Positions 1 to 6,551 of a stretch of DNA of 8,340 nt are shown here, in pieces. The translations under genes and the position numbers were made by a program. Each line of letters begins with the position of its first letter. The stretch's first letter is position 1. The notes under the pieces are model-generated. The model saw only the letters and a program-made list of their open reading frames with translations. It did no database searches and was not told where the DNA came from. Origin of the DNA: Deltaproteobacteria bacterium (lineage in GTDB: Bacteria; Desulfobacterota; DSM-4660; Desulfatiglandales; HGW-15); assembly GCA_019308525.1 (NCBI GenBank), contig JAFDIC010000183.1, forward strand, positions 1 to 8,340. The letters run 5' to 3'.

Positions 1-2
1 TT

Positions 3-95
3 TTGACCGAGGAAGATACTGGTTATCTCTTCCTCCTGTTCAAGACCGTGGTCGACCTTCTTGATGGTGCCCTGCGATCAGGGCCTGAAGGATGA
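3..95 (+). CDS. Possible C-terminal tail of a gene truncated by the window edge
   Basis: Frame 3 is open from the window edge to a TGA at 93-95. It gives about 30 residues with a plausible protein composition: an acidic start (LTEEDTGY), a hydrophobic stretch (LFLLFKTVVDLLDGAL), then RSGPEG at the end. The other frames here read less naturally. A perfect 6-bp hairpin (GCCCTG, loop CGAT, CAGGGC, 69-84) lies inside the tail. I do not recognise a family from so short a piece, and it may be noncoding. Confidence 0.3.
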   Translation: MTEEDTGYLFLLFKTVVDLLDGALRSGPEG

Positions 96-182
96 AGAAA
101 TGGTCCAGGAAACGAAGGTGCCTGACAAAGATCAGGCCTGGATTTGGACACATCCTGGAACCTGTATCAATTACTTGTCACT

Positions 183-211
183 CGATAGAACATACTCACT
201 ATCGTTGTTTC
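183..211 (+). terminator. Weak hairpin followed by a T-rich stretch
   Basis: CGATAG at 183-188 and CTATCG at 199-204 are a perfect 6-bp inverted repeat with a 10-nt loop, followed on the plus strand by TTGTTTCT. It could end transcription from the partial upstream gene, or lie 3' of the minus-strand permease. The stem is short and AT-rich, so this is only a candidate. Confidence 0.2.
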
Positions 212-277
212 TCTGCCTGATGAGCGAAGGCTCGACCAGGCCTTGCGCAGCACACGGCTTATGGATGGCCCCCATAC

Positions 278-1051
278 CTACAGCAGCCCCAAGGCCAGGT
301 CGAATAATCCCAGGAGTTTGGCGGCGGATAGCGTGGCCACGGCAATAAGCACAAAACGAACAAACGTGGTTCCCCGCCTTAGTGCCAGCTTGGCCGCGGT
401 CCATCCTCCTATGGCATTGCCAATGGCCAGTAGCCCACCTATCTCCCAGCGAATCTGGTCATTGATAAAGAACACGCCGATGGCCACGACCGTAAAACAG
501 AAAACAATGGTAACCTTGACCGCGTTCGCCCTGACGAGATTGTAACCTACGGCGAGTACCAACCCCGCCAGGAGAAAAATGCCCACACCTGCGTGTATGA
601 AACCCCCGTAGACACCAATCAGGAAAAATATCCCGATGATCTTTGGACCGGGCCTCTTCTCCATTACTTCCATCTGCCCTTTGAGCCATCTTCCCGGTTT
701 CAAGATAATCAAGACCAGCAAAATGACTATCAATCCCCCTATGACCCTCCTGAGCAACTGCTCATCCAGGTTCACCGCTATCTGGGCCCCAATCACGGAT
801 CCCACCATGGCAGGAACGGCCAGTATCGCTCCACCGCGCAGGTCGAGGACCCCGCCCTTTTGATAGCTCCTCGCGGATACGATGGTTTGAAGCAAGATTC
901 CGACCCTGTTGGTACCGTTTGCCACGTTGGCCGGGAGGCCCAAGAAGATGAGTACGGGTAATGATATCAAAGAGCCACTACCTGCCAGAGTGTTTATGAA
1001 TCCACAGCCGAAGCCCGTGACGATTACCAGGGGATAGATATACCAGTCCAT
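278..1051 (-). CDS. TauE/SafE family membrane permease (sulfite exporter type, former DUF81)
   Basis: An integral membrane protein of 257 residues, a normal length for the TauE/SafE family, whose characterised members export sulfite, sulfoacetate or related organosulfur anions; many are uncharacterised. The family hallmark of two homologous halves is visible. The N-terminal half opens with a glycine-rich helix (GFGCGFINTLAGSGS), followed by LPVLIFLGLP and ANGTNRVGILLQT. The C-terminal half repeats the pattern with GVYGGFIHAGVGIFLLAG and NLVRANAVKVT. Seven to eight hydrophobic segments can be counted, and the protein ends in a hydrophobic tail (FDLALGLL). The ATG at 1049-1051 has only a weak purine stretch upstream (GACGGGAAAA), so the start is good but not proven. 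It is divergent from the MFS gene across about 220 bp. The substrate cannot be told from sequence; sulfite-type anions would suit a sulfur-metabolising anaerobe, but that is inference. Confidence 0.9.
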   Translation of the reverse strand: MDWYIYPLVIVTGFGCGFINTLAGSGSLISLPVLIFLGLPANVANGTNRVGILLQTIVSARSYQKGGVLDLRGGAILAVPAMVGSVIGAQIAVNLDEQLLRRVIGGLIVILLVLIILKPGRWLKGQMEVMEKRPGPKIIGIFFLIGVYGGFIHAGVGIFLLAGLVLAVGYNLVRANAVKVTIVFCFTVVAIGVFFINDQIRWEIGGLLAIGNAIGGWTAAKLALRRGTTFVRFVLIAVATLSAAKLLGLFDLALGLL

Positions 1052-1275
1052 CGGATTTTCCCGTCGTTTTCAGACGAGTAAAGCTACCTTGTCCTGGTCT
1101 CGGAGTCAAAGGAAAAAGGAGTTCCCAGCTCGACCCTTTCAACCAGGATAAGCTGGGCCAGAGATGATGTTTTTGTTTTGAACAAGTACCAAACTATGTT
1201 AATAAGACACTGTTTTGCTCCATAGGAAAGACGTAATGAACATGCGGTTTCAGTTATCGCAACATAGGTGATTAC
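1052..1275. promoter_or_regulatory. Divergent intergenic region between the TauE/SafE and MFS genes
   Basis: These 224 bp separate two outward-facing transporter genes and must hold both promoters unless transcription enters from further away. The half near the MFS gene is AT-rich (about 1165-1215) and includes a TTGAAC near 1177 with TTAATA about 15 bp downstream, a poor promoter match. An AGGTG Shine-Dalgarno (1266-1270) sits five bases before the MFS ATG. I see no clear operator palindrome or riboswitch. Confidence 0.3.
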
Positions 1276-2526
1276 ATGTCAAAAATCTTGGCCCCTGCGG
1301 TCTTATTCATCAAGAGACAACCCCGTGAATGGAAAATAACCGTAACCAGGACCTCGGTCCATCGCCTCTTCTACCAGATGATCGTGCCTTACCTCTCCGT
1401 CTATATCTTTGCCCTGGGAGCAGAAGGCACGGAGCTGGGATTTGTAAATGCGATCGGAATGGCCGCTGCCGGCTTACTGGGGCCTTTCCTGGGGTGGTTT
1501 GTGGACCGCACCGGCGTCAAGAGGATCTATCTGGGCGGCATTGCCCTGCTTGCCGTTTCTTACCTCATCTATGGCGTAGCCGATAGCTGGAAGGTTATTA
1601 TCATTGCCATGATTTCCTACTGGTTGGGGATGACATCAAGCATGCAGAGTTGTTCTGTGATCTGCGGAAATTCCCTGGTGAATGAAGACAGGGTCACGGC
1701 CATGAGCTGTTGTGAGACCTTTGCAGCAGGCCTCCTTGGAATGCTGGGTCCCATGTTGGGTGCTGTGCTGGTGTCCGGCTTCGGCGGAATCAATGTGGAA
1801 GGCATCAGGCCTCTCTTCTTTGTGGCCTTTGCAGGTACGGTGTTGACTTTCCTCTTCATCCTCCTGGCCCTTCCCGACATAAGATGGGGCGAACCAGGCA
1901 ATAATAGACCGAACTTTCTAAAAGACATGGCACAGGTCTTTGAACAGGGCCGCTATTTGAAGCGCTGGATAATGATAAGCTCCATAAACTCGTTGCCCGT
2001 TGGCATGGTGCTCCCCTTTACCCAGGTCTGGGCAAGAGAATACAAGGGGGCAGATGAATATGTTCTGGGGGCCATGGTCACGGGCATGGCGCTCATCCCC
2101 CTTGTATTCGGCATAATCATGGGCAGGCTCGCTGATCGAATAGGAAGAAAGAAGGTCCTGTACATTACCATGCCTATTTTTTGGATGTCTCAACTCATGC
2201 TCATTTGGGCCCCCAACCATGCCCTGCTCATAGCAGCAGGATCCCTGGGGGGATTCTTTCATATTATTGCCGTTACCTCGGGGGCCATAGGATATGAGCT
2301 GGTCCCCAAGAACCAGATGGGGCGCTGGATGGGCACTTTGAGATTTTTCAGGGGCATATTTGGAGCCACTGCGATCTTTATGGGCGGTCTAATCTGGGAC
2401 TATGTGGGACCGCAGTTTGTGTTCCTGACGATCATAGCACTCGACCTCTTTGTCAGGCTCCCCCTGCTCGTTGGAATGCCAGAGACCCTCTCGCTTGAAG
2501 CAGACACGAGGACAGATGGGACATAG
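1276..2526 (+). CDS. Major facilitator superfamily (MFS) transporter
   Basis: A 416-residue, 12-helix secondary transporter of the inner membrane, of typical MFS length. The diagnostic loop motif A (GxxxDRxGxKR) appears twice, once per six-helix half, as expected. The first copy is GWFVDRTGVKR at residues 73-83, between helices 2 and 3. The second is GRLADRIGRKK at about 283-293, between helices 8 and 9. Hydrophobic helices lie before, between and after them, with a hydrophilic central loop around RWGEPGNNRPNFLKD separating the halves. The amphipathic, basic N-terminus (IKRQPREWKITVTRTSVHR) is cytoplasmic in this fold. The ATG at 1276 is supported by AGGTG at 1266-1270 with five-base spacing. 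It is divergent from the TauE/SafE gene and convergent with kdsC. The substrate is unknown; the overall style resembles drug or metabolite efflux members, but no subfamily can be assigned safely. Confidence 0.92.
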   Translation: MSKILAPAVLFIKRQPREWKITVTRTSVHRLFYQMIVPYLSVYIFALGAEGTELGFVNAIGMAAAGLLGPFLGWFVDRTGVKRIYLGGIALLAVSYLIYGVADSWKVIIIAMISYWLGMTSSMQSCSVICGNSLVNEDRVTAMSCCETFAAGLLGMLGPMLGAVLVSGFGGINVEGIRPLFFVAFAGTVLTFLFILLALPDIRWGEPGNNRPNFLKDMAQVFEQGRYLKRWIMISSINSLPVGMVLPFTQVWAREYKGADEYVLGAMVTGMALIPLVFGIIMGRLADRIGRKKVLYITMPIFWMSQLMLIWAPNHALLIAAGSLGGFFHIIAVTSGAIGYELVPKNQMGRWMGTLRFFRGIFGATAIFMGGLIWDYVGPQFVFLTIIALDLFVRLPLLVGMPETLSLEADTRTDGT

Positions 2527-2554
2527 GGCCGTGGGAATGATCTTTTCAATGTCC

Positions 2555-2576
2555 TTTCACGGCAGATCCTGTGAAA
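2555..2576. terminator. Hairpin between the convergent MFS and kdsC genes
   Basis: TTTCAC (2555-2560) and GTGAAA (2571-2576) form a 6-bp stem, extendable to about 8 bp through a GG against CT pairing. The hairpin lies in the 104-bp gap between convergent stop codons, where a bidirectional terminator would be expected. No T-run follows on either strand, so intrinsic termination is doubtful. Confidence 0.25.
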
Positions 2577-2630
2577 TCCTCTGGGTAAGGGTTCACCCCC
2601 ATCCAGGAAAGGCAGAGGCCAGGGTGCGGG

Positions 2631-3173
2631 TCAAAGGCCCAGGCCCGAGCGCAGGACCCTGTGCCAGGCCCCTTTGGTCTTCAGGATAAGCTCCGCTACC
2701 TCGCGCACTGCGCCCTCTCCGCCCTTCCTTTCGGTGACATAGGACGCTGCCTCTTTTACTTCCCGACACGCATTCTTCACGGCCACGGGGAACCCTATGA
2801 GCCTCATTATTCCGAGGTCAACCAGGTCATCCCCAACATAACAGATTTCTTCCTTCCTTACCTGGTACGTATCAAGTATTTGATCAAGGACCTCTGTCTT
2901 GTGCAATATCCCTTCATATATCCTGTCAACCTGCATATCCTTGGCGCGTTTTTCCAGGACCGGTGATCGTCTTGTGGTCACCAGGACCGCCTTTATCCCT
3001 GAAATTCCCAGGAGCCGAACACCCAAGCCGTCCTGAACATTGAAGAATTTCAACTCCCGGCCCTCGGAATCATAGATAATCTTGCCATCCGTCAGCACTC
3101 CGTCCACATCCAAAAGAAGGAGTCTCACCTTCCTTGCCTTCTCCTTGATCTCATCATCAATACTGTGCCCCAC
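2631..3173 (-). CDS. kdsC: KdsC-type HAD phosphatase (3-deoxy-D-manno-octulosonate 8-phosphate phosphatase)
   Basis: The KdsC family are cytoplasmic HAD phosphatases that remove phosphate from KDO-8-phosphate, giving KDO for the LPS inner core. With the GTG start the protein has 180 residues, close to typical KdsC. HAD motif I is LLLLDVDGVLTDG, with nucleophile Asp22 and Asp24. FNVQDGLGVRLL follows, as in the family. Motif III lysine is in HKTEVL (Lys92), and motif IV is YVGDDLVDLGIM (Asp115/Asp116). The C-terminal GGEGAVREVAELIL is a KdsC signature. Start choice: GTG at 3171-3173 has AAGGGAG (3181-3187) seven bases upstream. The frame runs back to an ATG at 3230 that lacks a ribosome site and adds 19 non-family residues. 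Oddity: motif II reads LVTTRRSP, where KdsC usually has TGR, so Thr replaces the Gly before the Arg. No other KDO or LPS gene is nearby. A related HAD role, such as a sugar-phosphate phosphatase, cannot be excluded. Confidence 0.88.
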   Translation of the reverse strand: MGHSIDDEIKEKARKVRLLLLDVDGVLTDGKIIYDSEGRELKFFNVQDGLGVRLLGISGIKAVLVTTRRSPVLEKRAKDMQVDRIYEGILHKTEVLDQILDTYQVRKEEICYVGDDLVDLGIMRLIGFPVAVKNACREVKEAASYVTERKGGEGAVREVAELILKTKGAWHRVLRSGLGL

Positions 3174-3180
3174 AGTTTTT

Positions 3181-3187
3181 CTCCCTT
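3181..3187 (-). promoter_or_regulatory. Ribosome binding site that fixes the kdsC GTG start
   Basis: AAGGGAG on the minus strand lies seven bases before GTG at 3173. Homology to KdsC begins right after it, whereas the upstream ATG at 3230 has no such site. This favours the 180-residue product. Confidence 0.6.
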
Positions 3188-3282
3188 CAAGGATTGACAA
3201 TCTCGCAAAAAATCGAAATTGAGATGGCAAAGTGAGCTATGGAACCAGCAGGGCTGAAATCCTGACATTAGTCATAGGTTTT

Positions 3283-3290
3283 AGGAGGTG
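3283..3290 (+). promoter_or_regulatory. Ribosome binding site of the decayed IS110 transposase
   Basis: AGGAGGTG, an almost ideal Shine-Dalgarno, sits five bases before the ATG at 3296. It supports that ATG as the original transposase start even though the downstream frame is broken. Confidence 0.6.
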
Positions 3291-3295
3291 CCCAA

Positions 3296-3716
3296 ATGGA
3301 AGCATACGCTGGTATTGATCTTCATTCAAGCAATAGTTTTTTGGCTGTTATCGATGAAGTGGATCGGAAGCTTTTCGGTGAGAGGCCACCCAACAAGCTC
3401 GATTCTGTTATGTCGACATCGAGTCCATTTGAGGGGTGTTGAAGGAAGTGGTGGTTGAATCTACCTGCAACTGGTGCTGGCTGGTGGACGGATTACAAGA
3501 GCAGGGCTACCGTGTGCATCTTGCCAAATCCATGTGGAGGCAGCCAGTTTTGCTGTTCGCCATTGTGCACATCGTGAAAGATTTTACAAGCGCAAGAGGA
3601 GCAAGAGCAATGGATTTGTTGCTATCAAGGCAGTGAGCAACAAGTTGGCCAGGGGATTCTACTACATTATGGGGGATGAGGTAGCTTATGATGCCAAAAA
3701 GCTGTTTAAGGAATGA
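3296..3716 (+). pseudogene. Decayed IS110-family transposase (DEDD type), frameshifted and internally deleted
   Basis: Three consecutive reading frames carry pieces of one IS110/IS116/IS902-type transposase. From ATG 3296 the first frame gives MEAYAGIDLHSSNSFLAVID, with the first catalytic Asp in GIDLH, and runs to a TGA at 3440-3442. From about 3433 the next frame continues with LKEVVVEST, carrying the second acidic residue (Glu), then WLVDGLQEQGYRVHLAK. From about 3530 the third frame carries the C-terminal transposase domain end: VEAASFAVRHC, ERFYKRKRSKSNGFVAIKA and LARGFYYIMGDEVAYDAKKL, to a stop at 3714-3716. Family members have about 300-400 residues and only about 140 remain. The missing middle holds the last two Asp residues and the C-terminal-domain catalytic Ser. 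The copy cannot be active on its own. IS110 elements lack long terminal inverted repeats, so the ends cannot be placed by eye. Confidence 0.85.
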
Positions 3717-3894
3717 TCCTGGGGTGAAGCAGTGATCCGATAAAGGGGTTGGCCAAAACCGCAAGATCTGTGAGATGATTAATTGGACACCACGTGCCTG
3801 CCCGCTTATGATTATGTCATCAGGATTTGCTGTGAACTCAGCATGAATTTGGTTACAGGTGTTTTTAGCCATAAGCCATATTTCAGGAGGCCAT

Positions 3895-4074
3895 ATGATC
3901 AACAATACCAATTATCGCAGGTGAGCGCGGCTGGATACGAAAAGCCTCGATCAGCAATTTATCAATGAGATCATTTATGTATTCAAGGGACAAAGTTGTG
4001 CGAGGAAAAATCAAGCTTGCATGAAGCTTCTTCCTGTGTTATTTTTCTGCATAAAAAGATTGGCAAAGACCTAA
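3895..4074 (+). pseudogene. Possible broken small gene behind a strong ribosome site
   Basis: CAGGAGG (3884-3890) lies four bases before ATG 3895. The frame begins MINNTNYRR and hits TGA at 3922, but the same frame then stays open to TAA at 4072, with a protein-like start (RLDTKSLDQQFINEI) and then a less convincing basic stretch. A start codon with good spacing, an early stop and continuing frame fit a gene killed by a point mutation. The RLDTKSLDQQFINEI piece vaguely recalls the start of DUF1670-type proteins, but this is memory only and I do not claim the family. Confidence 0.25.
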
Positions 4075-4093
4075 ATATTGGTGTGGGCTTTAT

Positions 4094-4177
4094 ACCGCTA
4101 GACTCGAAGAATCTATTTTGCTCGCCTATAAGGCCAACGTCGAAGGGCACCAGATATTTAATAGAATACTTTCATAG
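4094..4177 (+). pseudogene. Short coding-like fragment of unknown origin
   Basis: A frame reading TARLEESILLAYKANVEG and then HQIFNRILS ends at TAG 4175-4177. Its charge pattern and helical character look more like real protein than the surrounding frames, but no start codon or ribosome site is evident and the upstream sequence is broken. It could be the C-terminus of the same decayed gene that starts at 3895, in another frame. I do not recognise it. Confidence 0.2.
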
Positions 4178-4472
4178 GCCTAAGAGATCATCTTGACCCG
4201 AAGTCATCCTCTTCTGTGGCTGTGAGGAGACGATTATGATGATTATGGGACCGTGTAAGGAGCGTAAGGACGAATATTGAGTCCTATGAAAAGACCTCCC
4301 AAGGAAGCACGCTCCTGATGCTGTTGATCAAGTTTCCGGCGATAGCCTGTGTTTTCAAAATCCTAACCTGACATCAATGCTAAACAACGATTTTTATGGA
4401 GTGCCATGGGCCCCAGGAAGAAAGTAACCATCCTTAGAAATACTTTGGGGAAGGAGGCTAAAGACAAAGAGT

Positions 4473-5555
4473 ATGTTGCATTACAAGACTGGCCTTATAA
4501 CCTGCGACGAATCACGGGCTACACCCGGTTACACGCTATTTTGGCCATTGAACTCCACGACCGTCCATCTTATCAACATGCGCGGGATGGTGGTGCACGA
4601 ATGGCATATGCCGGGTCCACCTGGCAATTATGCATATCTGCTGCCAAATGGTAACTTACTCGCCGCCATAAGGACCAAGGAGTGCGCAAAGGGACTTGCC
4701 GCAAAAGGAGGCCTCATGCAGGAACTGGACTGGGATGGAACAGTCCTCTGGGAGTACATTGACCACTGGCAACACCACGATTTTAGACGCCGCCCAAATG
4801 GAACCACGATTTACATTGGCTGGGAACTCCTGCCTGAAGATACCGCACAAAGAGTGAGGGGGGGTGTCAAGGGAACGGAGCATGAAGACGGGATTTATGG
4901 CGACTTCCTGCGCGAGGTAGACCCCCAGGGCCAAACAGTATGGGAATGGCATGCTTCCACAGACCAGGAAATAGAGAAATATCCCATCTGCCCCCTGTGT
5001 GACCGCCGGGAATTCGCCCATGCCAATACTGTGTTCCCTTTACCCAATGGCGATGTCATGGTGAGCTGGCGCCAGAACCACCTGATTGCTACCATAGATC
5101 GCAAGACAAAGGCCTTCAAATGGGAAATGTGCGACTGGATACTGGGCCACCAGCACGACGTCCAAATGCTGGAAAACGGACATGTTCTGGTATTTGCAAA
5201 CGGGTGCCATGCGCCATGGCACGGAACCCAGGAAGGTTCACGGATCTTTGAAATTGACCCGAAAGATAATAGAATCGTCTGGCAATATGTGGGCAATCCC
5301 CCTTACACCTTCGACAGCTCCTTCATCAGTGGCGTCCAGCGCCTTGATTCCGGCAATACCCTGATCTGTGAAGGACGATGGGGAAGGATCTTCGAGATCA
5401 CCCCGGAAGGGGACGTTGTCTGGGATTACGTTTCCCCCTATTTCCAGAAGGATCCCCCTTATACCGGAGGCAATTACGTGTTCCGGGCCTATAGGTACGG
5501 GGCAGATTCACCTGAAATCGCCCGGCGGCTGGACTCCGACCCTTACAGACCCTAA
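4473..5555 (+). CDS. Arylsulfotransferase (ASST)-like beta-propeller protein
   Basis: A 360-residue protein of the arylsulfotransferase (AssT-like) family. Characterised members transfer sulfuryl groups between phenols through a histidine in the centre of a beta-propeller; most relatives are untested. Repeated blade-like strands are visible: GYTLFWPL, VHLINMRGMVVHEWHM, YAYLLPNGNLLAAI, LMQELDWDGTVLWEY, FLREVDPQGQTVWEW, VFPLPNGDVMVSWR, VLVFANG, SRIFEIDPKDNRIVWQY, NTLICEGRWGRIFEI. Family-type histidine motifs are HWQHHDF (98-104), EFAHANTV (His183) and GHQHDV (226-229, HxHD). A CPLC pair (173-176) precedes His183. There is no signal peptide or membrane helix, so a cytoplasmic place is likely, unlike periplasmic AssT. 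The ATG at 4473 fits where homology begins, but AAGGAGG (4451-4457) is 15 bases away, rather far; the start is probable, not certain. The DUF1638 gene follows 30 bp later. The reaction is unknown. Confidence 0.82.
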   Translation: MLHYKTGLITCDESRATPGYTLFWPLNSTTVHLINMRGMVVHEWHMPGPPGNYAYLLPNGNLLAAIRTKECAKGLAAKGGLMQELDWDGTVLWEYIDHWQHHDFRRRPNGTTIYIGWELLPEDTAQRVRGGVKGTEHEDGIYGDFLREVDPQGQTVWEWHASTDQEIEKYPICPLCDRREFAHANTVFPLPNGDVMVSWRQNHLIATIDRKTKAFKWEMCDWILGHQHDVQMLENGHVLVFANGCHAPWHGTQEGSRIFEIDPKDNRIVWQYVGNPPYTFDSSFISGVQRLDSGNTLICEGRWGRIFEITPEGDVVWDYVSPYFQKDPPYTGGNYVFRAYRYGADSPEIARRLDSDPYRP

Positions 5556-5585
5556 GCAACATAAGCTTTGTTTGATTGAGATAAC

Positions 5586-6302
5586 ATGAGCTCTGGGTGC
5601 AAAACACTCTCAAGGGATGAATCAGAGAGTTTGGAAATGACCAGCAACAGGATAAAGATCATTGCATGCGATACTGTAATAAAGGAAATGCTCCCCTTTA
5701 TGCCCCCGGGCATTTCCTACGAAATCGTGGAATCTGGGCTCCACTTGAGGCCGGAAAGGCTCAAGGCAGAGTTACAGCGTACGATCGATGAAACCACGGA
5801 TCTTTCCGAGACCATCATCCTGGGTTTTGGTCTGTGCTCCATGGCGGTTATAGGATTGAGCGCGGCAAAGAGCACCCTGGTAATCCCGCGCCAGGATGAC
5901 TGCATTGGGATCTTCCTCGGTTCCAGGGACCGTTACAAGGAGGAACTCAAAAGGGAGCCCGGGACCTATTTCCTGTCCAGGGGATGGATTGACGCCAAAA
6001 TCACACTGGTTGACGAGTTCAATGAAATGGTCAAGCGCCATAACAGGGATATTGCGGAAAAGGTCATGAAACAGATGTTGAAGCATTACACCCGCCTGGC
6101 CTTCATCAATACTGGGCATCAGGACCGGAACCACTACGCGGGGTTCTGCCGCAGGGCGGCAAAAAAATTTAAGCTCCGCTATGACGAAATACCTGGAACC
6201 ACCGAAATACTCGAGAAAATCTGCCGAGGACCCTGGGATGAGGAATTCCTCCTGATCCCTCCGGGGAAAAAGGTCTGCCTGGAAGACTTTGACTTGATCT
6301 GA
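5586..6302 (+). CDS. DUF1638 family protein
   Basis: Up to 238 residues, recognisable as DUF1638. That family is found mainly in anaerobic bacteria and methanogens, and as I recall often sits near corrinoid methyltransferase genes; its biochemical role is unproven. Features: an opening strand with Cys (IKIIACDTV), the ESGLHLRPERLKAEL segment, glycine-rich ILGFGLCSMAVIGL with a second Cys, VIPRQDDCIGIFLGSRDRY with a third Cys beside an acidic pair, then PGTYFLSRGWID and FINTGHQDRNHYAGF. The conserved Cys, Asp and His suggest a metal or cofactor site, which is inference. No membrane segment or signal peptide is visible, so it is probably cytoplasmic. Start: ATG 5586 adds 17 low-complexity residues; ATG 5637, giving MTSNRIKIIACD, matches the family start better. 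Both ribosome sites are weak. It follows the ASST-like gene by 30 bp and is probably co-transcribed with it. No methyltransferase gene is in the window. Confidence 0.85.
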   Translation: MSSGCKTLSRDESESLEMTSNRIKIIACDTVIKEMLPFMPPGISYEIVESGLHLRPERLKAELQRTIDETTDLSETIILGFGLCSMAVIGLSAAKSTLVIPRQDDCIGIFLGSRDRYKEELKREPGTYFLSRGWIDAKITLVDEFNEMVKRHNRDIAEKVMKQMLKHYTRLAFINTGHQDRNHYAGFCRRAAKKFKLRYDEIPGTTEILEKICRGPWDEEFLLIPPGKKVCLEDFDLI

Positions 6303-6310
6303 AAAGCCCT

Positions 6311-6400
6311 GAAGTGAGATCCCTTAAGAACGCCCTATACCCAGATACAGGCGACTTCATGGCCGCCACCTACGTCGTCTCTTAGCAAGGGATCACTTTC
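6311..6400. repeat. Imperfect inverted repeat downstream of the DUF1638 gene
   Basis: GAAGTGAGATCCCTTAAG (6311-6328) and CTTAGCAAGGGATCACTTTC (6381-6400) are imperfect inverted copies about 52 bp apart, with a perfect 8-bp core (GATCCCTT/AAGGGATC). They could form a long hairpin in the DUF1638 mRNA tail, or be the ends of a tiny relic element. No T-run follows, and there is no coding potential between the arms. Confidence 0.35.
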
Positions 6401-6429
6401 TTGCACTCTCCTGTTGCATCCGGGCATCT

Positions 6430-6549
6430 GGGGTGGAAATTGCACCCCTGTGGCGGATTTAATCCGCCAGAGGCGGACGAGGGTTTGATTCCCCGCCCCT
6501 TGGGGCGTTAAGATAGTTTCCGACTGATACCCCGTTGCTTGCTGCGGGG
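6430..6549. repeat. Cluster of five GC-rich palindromes (REP-like)
   Basis: Five hairpin-forming units are packed into 120 bp. (a) GGGGTG/CACCCC, 6430-6435 with 6443-6448. (b) A perfect 9-bp palindrome TGGCGGATT/AATCCGCCA around one T, 6451-6469. (c) TCCGCC-AGA-GGCGGA, 6463-6477, sharing its left arm with (b), so the two folds are mutually exclusive. (d) CGCCCC-TT-GGGGCG, 6494-6507. (e) CCCCG...CGGGG, 6530-6549, extended inside by GC/GC pairs around a TT loop with one mismatch and one wobble. TTTAATCCGCC and TTTGATTCCCCGCC look like diverged direct copies. This resembles repetitive extragenic palindromes; whether it recurs in the genome cannot be seen here. The cluster abuts the end of the DppF-like remnant. 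Confidence 0.6.
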
Positions 6550-6551
6550 AA

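Larger units (their letters stand above)
3717..4472. other. Gene-poor, AT-richer debris between the IS110 remnant and the ASST-like gene
   Basis: About 750 bp with no convincing intact gene. The first part, to about 3880, may include the noncoding right end of the IS110 element, including GGTTGGCCAAAACC near 3748. Short broken coding-like stretches follow: one after a strong ribosome site at 3884-3890, one at 4094-4177 (annotated separately), and one near 4270-4375 reading ESYEKTSQGSTLLMLLIK before a stop. Stop density and the lower GC compared with flanking genes suggest decayed, horizontally acquired DNA. The promoter of the ASST-like gene should lie in the last 100 bp; I see no clear -35/-10 pair. 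Confidence 0.5.

Noticed and set aside
593..961. 122-codon plus-strand open frame over the TauE/SafE gene
   Set aside because: It lies antisense to a well-supported membrane protein and its product has no membrane or domain pattern.
3174..3230. ATG at 3230 as the kdsC start
   Set aside because: There is no ribosome site before it and the added residues are not KdsC-like; GTG 3173 has AAGGGAG at ideal spacing.
3507..3911. 134-codon minus-strand frame across the IS110 remnant
   Set aside because: It is antisense to recognisable transposase segments and runs into noncoding debris without any motif.
3996..4196. 66-codon plus-strand frame as a gene
   Set aside because: It has no ribosome site, mixed composition and no recognisable motif; a better protein-like signal lies in another frame over its second half.
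4895..5296. 133-codon minus-strand open frame inside the ASST-like gene
   Set aside because: It is antisense to a clear coding sequence with propeller motifs, and its translation shows no family-like pattern. It is a shadow of the real gene.
6455..6510. tRNA-like T-arm (GGTTTGATTCC) beside GC-rich stems
   Set aside because: No cloverleaf can be assembled: no acceptor stem, anticodon arm or CCA end in register. The stems are explained by the palindrome cluster.
6430..6549. CRISPR array
   Set aside because: The units differ in sequence and spacing, and there is no constant repeat-spacer periodicity or nearby cas gene.
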